Notes: a model not told the origin generated them from the letters alone. Shown: positions 1-5,810, counted from the first letter of the stretch. The stretch is DNA of 5,810 nucleotides from Candidatus Peregrinibacteria bacterium (GCA_030618315.1 JAUXDO010000078.1:1-5810), one strand, 5' to 3'. A program made the numbers and translations.

Positions 1-142
1 TGTGATTGTTGACATTGATAACAAAAAGATTGGTGAAGAATATATCTCTAACTTTTGCTGGCCAGAAATCCAATTCGATGATGAAGAGATAAAAGACTTA
101 ATGGGTGAGCAGTATGAGAATTACTTTGATGAGGAGGGCTGA
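1..142 (+). CDS. 3' end of an unidentified plus-strand gene (partial)
   Basis: An open frame enters from the left edge (first full codon at position 2) and ends at TGA 140-142, giving 46 residues that begin VIVDIDNKKIGEEYI and end in YENYFDEEG. The composition is protein-like: hydrophobic and charged residues alternate at the start, an aromatic/Cys patch follows (NFCWPEIQF), and the tail is strongly acidic and probably an amphipathic helix. I do not recognise the family, and the real start lies outside the window, so no function is offered. The gene converges on the minus-strand operon. A weak dyad follows its stop (TTCTC at 148-152, GAGAA at 162-166, then TTTT), but it is too weak to call a terminator. 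The frame could be fortuitous, but its length without a stop in AT-rich DNA and its sensible composition favour a real gene. Confidence 0.55.
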   Translation, partial: VIVDIDNKKIGEEYISNFCWPEIQFDDEEIKDLMGEQYENYFDEEG

Positions 143-302
143 ATTGGTTCTCCTTTAGCTTGAGAATTTTCAAATAAAAAAATTAAAAAACCTTTTAACT
201 TATTCAAGTGATATTAATTAGAAGTTATTAGAGGAGTCAGCCCGCTGATATATAAGGAAAAGCAGGAAAACAAGTTCGTTTATAAACAATTAATGGGGTT
301 AG

Positions 303-348
303 AAAAAACCCCCGAAAGATTTATCAAAACATATCTTCAAGGGGTTTT
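303..348 (-). terminator. Rho-independent terminator of the TPR-PD40 gene
   Basis: Read on the minus strand, AAAACCCC (348-341) pairs with GGGGTTTT (312-305). The stem continues inside with GAAGAT (338-333) against ATCTTTC (320-314, one bulged base), closing a 12-nt loop. A run of six T (308-303) follows directly. It lies about 30 bp past the TPR-PD40 stop, where a terminator for that transcript is expected. A second AACCCC at 300-295 can pair with the same GGGGTT, which would give a competing small hairpin. On the plus strand the T-run is short, so it would serve the left-hand plus-strand gene only weakly. Confidence 0.85.
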
Positions 349-376
349 AAAAATACTTTAAACTATTATGTAAAAA

Positions 377-2458
377 TCATTTTACAGTAGGGATTATATT
401 CCTGAATAATGTAACATTAATGACATCCGTTCGCAATGTGAAAACAATCTTTTTGCCGTCGGGTGACCAATCAGGTACCCTGATCGAGCTTTTCACAGGT
501 AAATTCTGGCTCAAATCTATCTTCTTTACTGGACCGCCTGAAGCGGGACAAATGAACATGCATTGCTTAGAATTCTCTTGGGCATAGGTTCCGTCGGTTA
601 GCATTTTTTTTCCATCAGACGACCACGATGCATATCCGACATCCAAAGCAGCAATATGGCTTTCACCCGTTTCAAGATTAACAACCATAAGGTTACTATT
701 ATTTTCTAAGAACGTTAATTGTTTAAAATCCCTGGAGCATTTCAGTTGCCTGATAAAAACTGCTCCCGTATCCTGATTTGGACGGTAAACATAACGTTCT
801 TTCTCTGTTTCGAGATCCAACTCTACAATACCTGCGCCTTTGTCTGCATATCCTGTTTTGCTAAGAAAAATAGAATTACCACTGCCACTCCATTCAAATT
901 GCGTCCATTCCTCAACCTTAATCGGTGTTGTCTCCCACTTTTCAGGATCCAGACTCAAGCGGTAGAGAAACCATTTCCCCTGTTTATCAGCACCTACCAT
1001 ACCGATCGCACTGTTGTCTGGTGTCCATCTCAAGTACCCATAACCATAATCTTTGGGTACGGTGAATTCACGTGTATTACTCCCGACAACGATTATGCTG
1101 ACTCCGCCAATGTTAGGATTTCCCCTCAAAAAGGCGAATGATTTTCCATCGGGTGACCACACCGGAGTACCATTGTGACCTGTTGGTGTGTATTCAAGCT
1201 GTGTGGGTTTACTAACAGGCTCATCTGTAACCGGATCTATGTCCATTAGATATATATCGGAGATTCTGACCCAATCCCAGGTTGCAAGTCCATTCTCCGT
1301 CCAATTCAATAGATATGAATTTTTCATTCCATCTCGAATCAGGAAAGGCTCACCTAATACATCTCCATCTTGGAAATCAACTCCCCAGAGAGCCCAACTA
1401 CCATGCCTTTGACTAAAGAAAACAATGTTTTTGCCATCCGGAGACCACCTGGGATATTTTTCCGAAGCGGGATGACTGACAAGGGGTCTTGGATTTTCAC
1501 CATCGGTACCTACAATATAAATATCAGCTTTTTCTCCGGGTACTTCATCGGTGTATAGTATATACCTCCCGTCCGGTGATATACTTGCAGTTGCATATGA
1601 TCTCCCAACGCCCTGTTTCACTTTCTGTAAAGTTAAAAGTGTTTTAAAGTCTCCGCCATCTTTGGAGTAAAAACCTAGTTGAGGGGCATTATCTGGACTT
1701 CCTTTAATTGTCAGAATTGCACTTCCATCCGGCAACCAGGCATTCGGGATGTAATATTCCTCTTTATCACTTGCAAGGATCCGGGATTCACCGCCCAAAG
1801 TTGTTACCGTCAAACTGTTACCGGCTGCACCTTCTTTGTCTACACAAGATGAGTAGTATACAATTTCTTTACCGTTGGGTGATAAAGTGGGGTGGTAGGT
1901 CCAACAATACCCGTTTACAACATCCCAGGTATGATTTGTAATGAACTTGACATCTTTTGTTTCCAGATTATATACAATAATATTCTGTCCCTTCATAAAC
2001 TCAATGCCTATCCCCATTTTACCATCGGGAGAAATTTCATATGGCTGAAAAGCCATGCCGGGTTTCTCCCATCCTCCAAGTTTAACAACAGATAGATCTT
2101 TTGGTGGTTCCTTCTTTAGCTCATCCAGTCGTAACAGAGCAGTCGCTACCTGCTCTTTCTGGCTGGAATATTTTTGTACCACCAGCTCATAGGCTTTAAT
2201 AGCCTCGGCTTTCCCCAGCTTCTCATAGCAGAATCCTATATGAAGCTGAGCCTTTGCTGCTATTTCCAGTTCCTTGCTGTACTCTTTGACAATCTTCTCA
2301 TATAGCGAAATAGCTTTCTGCAGGTCTCCCTCCGATTCTTCGAGATATAATGCTTTCTCGAAAACTTTGCCAGCCTCTTCCTGGGCGTAAGTAATACCCG
2401 TATAAACCAATATTACAAAAAGTCCTAATAACAAAATCATTTGATTTTTAGCTTTCAT
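377..2458 (-). CDS. Secreted TPR and WD40-like (PD40) beta-propeller protein
   Basis: A 693-residue protein with no recognised enzyme motif. Residues 1-25 form a Sec signal peptide: KAKN, a hydrophobic core at about 7-19, then a signal peptidase I site ITYA|Q. There is no lipobox cysteine, so it is probably periplasmic or exported rather than a lipoprotein. Residues 28-115 hold about two TPR-like helical pairs (AISLYEKIVKEYSKELEIAAKA and AIKAYELVVQKYSS regions), suited to protein-protein contact. From about 140 to the end, SPDGK-type turns of PD40/TolB-like propeller blades recur: clear at 143, 193, 242, 294, 338, 434, 478, 612 and 664, degenerate at 387, 523 and 574. Spacing is 38-52 residues. 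Twelve blades would fit two six-bladed propellers. The C-terminus LFRNIIP resembles the usual short tail of this family, so the protein looks complete. Start choice: ATG directly before the signal peptide, with a good Shine-Dalgarno. The gene lies 108 bp after the response regulator on the same strand and has its own candidate operator/promoter. Role inferred: envelope scaffold or ligand-binding partner of the two-component system; a peptidase function is unlikely because no C-terminal hydrolase domain is present. Confidence 0.95.
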   Translation of the reverse strand: MKAKNQMILLLGLFVILVYTGITYAQEEAGKVFEKALYLEESEGDLQKAISLYEKIVKEYSKELEIAAKAQLHIGFCYEKLGKAEAIKAYELVVQKYSSQKEQVATALLRLDELKKEPPKDLSVVKLGGWEKPGMAFQPYEISPDGKMGIGIEFMKGQNIIVYNLETKDVKFITNHTWDVVNGYCWTYHPTLSPNGKEIVYYSSCVDKEGAAGNSLTVTTLGGESRILASDKEEYYIPNAWLPDGSAILTIKGSPDNAPQLGFYSKDGGDFKTLLTLQKVKQGVGRSYATASISPDGRYILYTDEVPGEKADIYIVGTDGENPRPLVSHPASEKYPRWSPDGKNIVFFSQRHGSWALWGVDFQDGDVLGEPFLIRDGMKNSYLLNWTENGLATWDWVRISDIYLMDIDPVTDEPVSKPTQLEYTPTGHNGTPVWSPDGKSFAFLRGNPNIGGVSIIVVGSNTREFTVPKDYGYGYLRWTPDNSAIGMVGADKQGKWFLYRLSLDPEKWETTPIKVEEWTQFEWSGSGNSIFLSKTGYADKGAGIVELDLETEKERYVYRPNQDTGAVFIRQLKCSRDFKQLTFLENNSNLMVVNLETGESHIAALDVGYASWSSDGKKMLTDGTYAQENSKQCMFICPASGGPVKKIDLSQNLPVKSSIRVPDWSPDGKKIVFTLRTDVINVTLFRNIIPTVK

Positions 2459-2462
2459 AAGG

Positions 2463-2468
2463 CACCTC
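2463..2468 (-). promoter_or_regulatory. Ribosome binding site of the TPR-PD40 gene
   Basis: The minus strand reads GAGGTG, then CCTT, then ATG. It is a six-base match to the anti-Shine-Dalgarno complement at slightly short spacing, and it fixes the start at 2458. Its strength shows that the host uses Shine-Dalgarno initiation. Confidence 0.8.
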
Positions 2469-2494
2469 TTTTATTTTATGTTCATCATCAATTT

Positions 2495-2535
2495 ACTGTA
2501 TCGCAAAAAGAAATGTGTTAAGCAATTGTAAAGAG
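2495..2535 (-). promoter_or_regulatory. Candidate response-regulator operator and promoter of the TPR-PD40 gene
   Basis: Read on the minus strand, two adjacent 11-mers, CTCTTTACAAT (2535-2525) and TGCTTAACACA (2524-2514), share CTTnACA in the same register. This gives 7-bp half-sites with 4-bp spacers, the geometry of PhoB-type operators. A -10-like hexamer, TACAGT (2500-2495, four of six consensus bases), lies 15 bp after TTAACA. There is no good -35 element, as expected of an activator-dependent promoter. The same arrangement precedes the histidine kinase operon. The repeats are seen directly; regulator binding and the -10 assignment are inferred. A perfect AT-rich dyad, TCATAA-AAA-TTATGA (plus strand 2539-2553), sits just upstream of the repeats. 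Confidence 0.5.
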
Positions 2536-2566
2536 TTATCATAAAAATTATGAAGAAGGTGGATAA

Positions 2567-3253
2567 TCAAGGTATCAACTTATAACCCACACCCCAGATA
2601 TTTATGATATGTTTTGGATTAGAAGGATCATCCTCAATCTTTTTTCGAATGTTTGCAATATGGCTATCGATGGTGCGGGATGAAACCACTATTTCATCTT
2701 CACCCCAAATCGCATCTAATAAATCATTTCGAGTAATAACCTGTTCCTTTTTCATAATCAAGATTTTCAGCATCCTGTATTCAAGCGGTGTCAGCTCAAT
2801 ACTCATTTCCCCTCTATAAGCTTCATATTTTCTAAAATCCAAATGGATGTCACCTATTGAACATATGTTAAGCTCATCTAAAAGATCTTCAGTTCTTCTC
2901 AGTATGGCTTTCACGCGAGCAACTACTTCTCGAAGGCTGAATGGTTTTGTTACATAGTCATCAGCGCCAAGCTCAAGACCTAGCACCTTATCAATCTCTT
3001 TATCTTTAACTGTTAGCATTATGATGGGTGTACGATTGCCTTCTTTGCGCAGTTGCTTACAGACCTCAAATCCATTTAGTTTAGGCATCATTACATCCAG
3101 GATGATTAAATCAGGCATCTTATCCCTTGCTGCATTTAGTCCTTTCTCTCCATCTTCAGCAGGAATCACTTCATAACATTCGGATTCAAGCTCATCTTTC
3201 AGACTTAGCAAAATGCCGGGTTCATCTTCGACAATCAGAATCTTTTTTTTCAT
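2567..3253 (-). CDS. OmpR/PhoB-family response regulator
   Basis: A 228-residue two-domain transcription factor of normal length. The N-terminal receiver (about 1-120) has every key residue: acidic pair E9-D10, phosphoacceptor D53 (ILDVMMP), T81, switch aromatic Y100 and K103 in the VTKPF motif. The C-terminal winged helix (about 130-228) shows the family pattern LTPLEYRMLKILI (154-166), the recognition helix region SSRTIDSHIANIRKKI (191-206) and the wing ending GVGYKLIP. Phosphorylation at D53 by the adjacent kinase should promote dimerisation on tandem direct-repeat DNA, and such repeats occur before both this operon and the downstream TPR-PD40 gene. It starts 7 bp after the kinase stop, and its Shine-Dalgarno overlaps that stop codon, so the two are almost certainly cotranscribed and probably translationally coupled. 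No terminator is visible between it and the TPR-PD40 gene. The exact orthologue (PhoB, PhoP, other) cannot be fixed from sequence alone. Confidence 0.98.
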   Translation of the reverse strand: MKKKILIVEDEPGILLSLKDELESECYEVIPAEDGEKGLNAARDKMPDLIILDVMMPKLNGFEVCKQLRKEGNRTPIIMLTVKDKEIDKVLGLELGADDYVTKPFSLREVVARVKAILRRTEDLLDELNICSIGDIHLDFRKYEAYRGEMSIELTPLEYRMLKILIMKKEQVITRNDLLDAIWGEDEIVVSSRTIDSHIANIRKKIEDDPSNPKHIINIWGVGYKLIP

Positions 3254-3257
3254 TTCA

Positions 3258-3262
3258 TCCTC
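3258..3262 (-). promoter_or_regulatory. Ribosome binding site of the response regulator, overlapping the kinase stop
   Basis: The minus strand reads TGAGGATGAAATG: the kinase stop TGA (3263-3261) contributes to GAGGA (3262-3258), four bases before the regulator ATG (3253). The overlap suggests translational coupling, which would keep kinase and regulator amounts linked. Confidence 0.75.
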
Positions 3263-5363
3263 ATAATTTTGGATTCACGATAGGAACAAAAATAGTGAAT
3301 GTTGAACCTTGTCCAAGACTACTTTGTACTTCTATTCTACCGTTATGAGCCTCAATGGCATGCTTTACCAGAGCTAAGCCTAGACCTGTACCTTTAACTG
3401 ACTGCTGCGTTGAAGGCGGACCTTGAAAGAACTTATCGAATATTCGATGAAGATTTTCCTTGGGAATGCCAATGCCCCAATCTTTCACCTCAATAATAAC
3501 AAAGTCTGGGTCCTTTTTAAGGTAAACTTCTACGAATCTTGAATCAGGCGAAAATTTAATCGCATTATCTAGCAGGTTATTTAAACATTGAGATATAGCA
3601 TCCCTATCGATCGAGATTGAAGGGATTTCCGGATCGAAATTCTTTCTAGTTTCTATCCGCTCGGGGATGTAGTCATTATTAAATTCATCAATTGTGCGGT
3701 TAAGCCAGGAAGTTATATCGGTACTTTCAAAAATGTACTCCTTTTTACCTTCTTCAATTTTAGAAAAATCGAGAGTATTTTTCACTAGCTGTGTCAACTT
3801 ATTTGCGTCTTGCTCAATGATAGTAAAATATTCGTGCATTTTTTCAGGGCTTTTAACTTTTCCAGCTATTAATCTCTCGGTAAGTGCCTTGATGGAAGTC
3901 AGAGGCGTCTTTAGTTCGTGAGAAACAGATGCGATAAAGTCGGATTTTATTGCTATGATTTCACGCTCTCGGCTGATGGTCCGGATTAACAGTGACGTTC
4001 CAAAAATCAATATCATTAGTAGAGTTAAAATGGACCAAAAATAATAATTTTTAAAAAGATTTATTCCAAGCTCATTATTCGAACTCACTCGTGAAATCTG
4101 GATTTTCCAGGGAGGGAAATAGTCATCAAATTCACTAGTAACAGAAATTGGATCTTTTTTTTGATGTGCTTCTCCCAAAAGAATTCCCCCGTTTAAATCT
4201 GTAATGACGACATTAAATCGCTCATTCAGAAAAAGGTTGTCAACAATAGGTTGCAGCCACTCTCGGATCATCCGATCATTATTCCATTTGACACATAGCA
4301 TCCCAGAAATAGGAACAGCAGTAATCAGAAAATCCTCTCTTTGAATCCTTCTGGAAAAATGGAAGGACCTCGTTTTCGATTGGTTTTTCAATTCCTTCAA
4401 AGATGGAATGATTTCAACTTCAATTTGTTTTCTATCTTTCCATTGTTTGGCTCGCAATCGATATTTTTTTTTCAATATGTCATAATTCTTTCGTAGATCT
4501 TGATTACTGCTAAATACCTGTTCTTTATAGATTAATTTGTTAATAATCTCGGTTGACATTTCTGTGTACATATGAAACTGGTTTTCATTTAAATTCATTT
4601 CTCCATTAAGGATTTTCTCATACAAAGTCAGAGCTCTTGCCAGGGCTTGTTTTTTATTTCCAGAGTTTCGGTTACAATCGATAAGTTGAAGTTCTGCTGT
4701 TATTACCAATGGCAGTTTGGATGATGTCAGGCTTAAAGGATACTGTTCAATTATTCTTTTATAAGTATCGGTTGCTGAGACAATTTTCCCTGATTTTTTT
4801 TGAACTCTTGCTAAATCATTCAGCATCTGTGCTTTTAGATTATATTCAGAAACTCTATTGAACAGTTCCGTATATAGAGTAATAGCTAATCCGAAGTCCT
4901 GATTAACAAATTCTGCTTTTCGGGATCGTGTTAATATGCTTTTCTGAATCGAAGTTAATGAAGGCTCTAAAATTTCCGTTACATCAGGAGCGTTTTGGAG
5001 TAAAGGGAAAAAAGCTTCTCCTTCTTCGAAAATAACGAACACCTGATCAACCGGTTGATTCTTAGTAAGTATGAGATTTAAATTCTTTCGCATTGCTGTA
5101 TAATCTTTATCGCTAAAAGCTGTCAGTTGAGCAGTGTTCTCTAAAAGTTCTTCAATAATTTTCAGTTGATTTGAAAATTGTTTTTTCAATAGCATCATTG
5201 CGTTTTGTTGTTCCTCAAGAATCTTCTGCTCAAGCCGGTATTTTTCATTTTTAATAGCTAAGATGCCGAAAGTACTCAATGCCAAAGAGGGAAGTACAAT
5301 TGTAAATAGGAAAATTATGATAAGTTTCTTCTGCTGCCGAAATAGGTTCTTAAGTAAAGTCAT
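3261..5363 (-). CDS. Membrane sensor histidine kinase with TPR-like extracytoplasmic domain
   Basis: A 700-residue HisKA-type kinase. A basic N-terminus (KNLFRQQKK) precedes TM1 (about 14-37), and TM2 is at about 441-461, so some 400 residues lie outside the inner membrane. That region has a predicted coiled stretch (about 40-75), TPR-like helical pairs (about 150-255, e.g. AITLYTELFNRVSEYNLKAQ and ATDTYKRIIEQYP), a basic helical part (about 285-330) and a PAS/Cache-like fold ending FPPWKIQISR (about 344-426). After TM2 comes a short linker directly into the dimerisation/phosphotransfer domain: H482 in SHELKTPL, with E483xxT486 as phosphatase motif. The ATPase domain has an N-box (NNLLDNAIKFS, N600), G1 (DWGIGIP, 628-634), F-box (IFDKFFQ, 641-647) and G2 (GTGLGLALV, 658-666). 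All catalytic motifs are intact. No HAMP domain is visible. It is the first gene of the operon and the obvious partner of the regulator 7 bp downstream. ATG 5363 is the only sensible start: an in-frame TAG lies 27 bp upstream, with no alternative start codon between. The Shine-Dalgarno is weak (GGTG at 5375-5372). The ligand is unknown. Confidence 0.97.
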   Translation of the reverse strand: MTLLKNLFRQQKKLIIIFLFTIVLPSLALSTFGILAIKNEKYRLEQKILEEQQNAMMLLKKQFSNQLKIIEELLENTAQLTAFSDKDYTAMRKNLNLILTKNQPVDQVFVIFEEGEAFFPLLQNAPDVTEILEPSLTSIQKSILTRSRKAEFVNQDFGLAITLYTELFNRVSEYNLKAQMLNDLARVQKKSGKIVSATDTYKRIIEQYPLSLTSSKLPLVITAELQLIDCNRNSGNKKQALARALTLYEKILNGEMNLNENQFHMYTEMSTEIINKLIYKEQVFSSNQDLRKNYDILKKKYRLRAKQWKDRKQIEVEIIPSLKELKNQSKTRSFHFSRRIQREDFLITAVPISGMLCVKWNNDRMIREWLQPIVDNLFLNERFNVVITDLNGGILLGEAHQKKDPISVTSEFDDYFPPWKIQISRVSSNNELGINLFKNYYFWSILTLLMILIFGTSLLIRTISREREIIAIKSDFIASVSHELKTPLTSIKALTERLIAGKVKSPEKMHEYFTIIEQDANKLTQLVKNTLDFSKIEEGKKEYIFESTDITSWLNRTIDEFNNDYIPERIETRKNFDPEIPSISIDRDAISQCLNNLLDNAIKFSPDSRFVEVYLKKDPDFVIIEVKDWGIGIPKENLHRIFDKFFQGPPSTQQSVKGTGLGLALVKHAIEAHNGRIEVQSSLGQGSTFTIFVPIVNPKL

Positions 5364-5416
5364 AGGGATAACACCGACAAATAAAAGCTATTAATAAGAA
5401 ATATAACAAGAATAAA

Positions 5417-5457
5417 TCTTTAAAAAAATCAAGGAACTGTTAAGAATGTGTCAAGAA
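5417..5457 (-). promoter_or_regulatory. Candidate autoregulatory operator and promoter of the kinase-regulator operon
   Basis: Read on the minus strand, three adjacent 11-mers are in register: TTCTTGACACA (5457-5447), TTCTTAACAGT (5446-5436) and the weaker TCCTTGATTTT (5435-5425). The first two give CTTGACA-N4-CTTAACA, a PhoB-like direct repeat with 11-bp period. A -10-like TAAAGA (5422-5417) follows TTAACA by 15 bp, the same spacing as before the TPR-PD40 gene. The first repeat also contains a perfect -35 hexamer, TTGACA (5454-5449), but the hexamer 17 bp on (TGATTT) is poor. An extended -10-like TGTTATATT (5408-5400) is an alternative and lies closer to the kinase start. The transcription start is therefore uncertain, while the repeats themselves are clear. 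Confidence 0.5.
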
Positions 5458-5810
5458 ATAGGTCGATTATGTACTATGGGAACTGTAAATAATTTTTTAA
5501 CACTGCAGTTAAGACTTACTCTTAGATCTTTTGTTAGGTTTATCTCGCATTTGCGGAACTAAGCCCGGTGCACAAGTACCGTTTTTTTTGTGTCTAACAT
5601 CGCCTTTCAAAATTCTTAAAAAAATATTTAGAAACTCGTTTCTCTATAGAAAATTAGAAAAAACTTATCAACGTTTGAAGTTGATCTGAGAATTTGGCGG
5701 GCGCCGTTTCTAGGTACCCAAGTTGGGAAGATTTCTGGATTCGTTACCCTGCTTAATAACATAGTTAGGTGTATTTTATTACTTGCCAATCACCAATAGT
5801 GGCAAAACGT
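5458..5810. other. Gene-free stretch with several dyads
   Basis: No convincing coding region is seen in about 350 bp on either strand. Beside the terminator described separately, it holds TTAAC-ACTGCA-GTTAA (5497-5512), an inverted repeat TGTTAG/CTAACA (5532-5537 and 5594-5599) that encloses the terminator, an imperfect long-range pairing of 5601-5616 with 5689-5703, CCCAA-G-TTGGG (5719-5729) and TTGCCA/TGGCAA (5783-5788 and 5800-5805). It probably holds upstream regulatory DNA for the kinase operon and possibly a small RNA. No tRNA, rRNA or known riboswitch pattern was recognised. Confidence 0.4.
5566..5589 (+). terminator. Plus-strand intrinsic terminator without an upstream gene
   Basis: CGGTGC (5566-5571) pairs with GTACCG (5576-5581), including one G-T wobble, around an ACAA tetraloop. 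An uninterrupted run of eight T (5582-5589) follows. This is a compact, typical rho-independent terminator shape. It points away from the kinase gene, and no plus-strand reading frame precedes it, so it would end either a short untranslated transcript that starts divergently near the kinase promoter or antisense transcription through the operon. Confidence 0.55.

Noticed and set aside
144..170. Possible terminator after the left-hand partial gene (TTCTC/GAGAA then TTTT)
   Set aside because: The stem has only five pairs plus wobbles, the loop is nine bases and the T-run is short.
231..250. GAGGAG followed by TCAGC-CC-GCTGA, resembling a ribosome binding site and hairpin
   Set aside because: No ATG, GTG or TTG lies at usable distance and no T-run follows the dyad, so neither a gene start nor a terminator is supported.
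278..287. Perfect palindrome GTTTATAAAC
   Set aside because: A 10-bp AT-rich palindrome is easily found by chance here, and no second copy or gene start is associated.
719..2095. Several plus-strand open frames inside the TPR-PD40 gene
   Set aside because: They are shadows of the minus-strand coding sequence with low-complexity, non-protein-like translations. The minus-strand frame has a signal peptide and repeated PD40 motifs.
2539..2553. TCATAA-AAA-TTATGA as a terminator of the kinase-regulator operon
   Set aside because: The stem has a single G-C pair and no T-run after it on the minus strand; at most it is an accessory dyad near the operator.
2604..3921. Plus-strand open frames opposite the response regulator and kinase
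   Set aside because: They lie antisense to fully motif-supported two-component genes, with no ribosome binding sites or domains of their own.
5628..5762. Minus-strand reading frame of 44 codons starting at ATG 5762
   Set aside because: It has no Shine-Dalgarno, no recognisable motif, and spans the dyads of the noncoding region; it is short enough to arise by chance.
5533..5770. Integron attC-like core sites: GTTAGGT at 5533 and 5764, GTCTAAC at 5593
   Set aside because: The only pair in the right order (5593 and 5764) is about 178 bp apart, longer than usual attC sites. The bases inside the cores do not pair as L-boxes would, and no integrase or cassette is present.

Overview
The window is AT-rich bacterial DNA dominated by three genes on the minus strand, in the transcription order sensor histidine kinase (5363 to 3261), OmpR/PhoB-type response regulator (3253 to 2567) and a secreted TPR plus WD40-like (PD40) propeller protein (2458 to 377). 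A long secreted TPR-PD40 protein beside a TPR-bearing kinase is a combination I associate with the FCB/Calditrichota/KSB1/Ignavibacteria-like bacteria. The clear Shine-Dalgarno sequences before two of the genes argue somewhat against a typical Bacteroidetes. This placement is inference only.

Layout from left to right: the last 46 codons of an unidentified plus-strand gene (1-142); an AT-rich convergent intergenic stretch holding a strong minus-strand intrinsic terminator (303-348); the TPR-PD40 gene (377-2458); a 108-bp gap that carries a putative operator and promoter (2495-2535) and a ribosome binding site; the response regulator (2567-3253); a 7-bp junction; the histidine kinase (3261-5363); then about 450 bp without a convincing gene. 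This last stretch holds a candidate operator/promoter for the kinase operon (5417-5457), a plus-strand intrinsic terminator with no gene in front of it (5566-5589), and several dyads up to the window end.

The most interesting signal is regulatory. The same tandem direct repeat, CTTnACA-N4-CTTAACA (7-bp half-sites, 11-bp period), occurs upstream of both the kinase-regulator operon and the TPR-PD40 gene. Both copies face the gene, and each is followed 15 bp after TTAACA by a -10-like hexamer. This is the layout of PhoB/OmpR-family operators. The simplest model is a self-contained module: a TPR/PAS-like extracytoplasmic sensor signals to the regulator, which binds its own promoter and that of a secreted TPR-propeller protein. 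The repeats are seen in the sequence; their binding by this regulator is inference.
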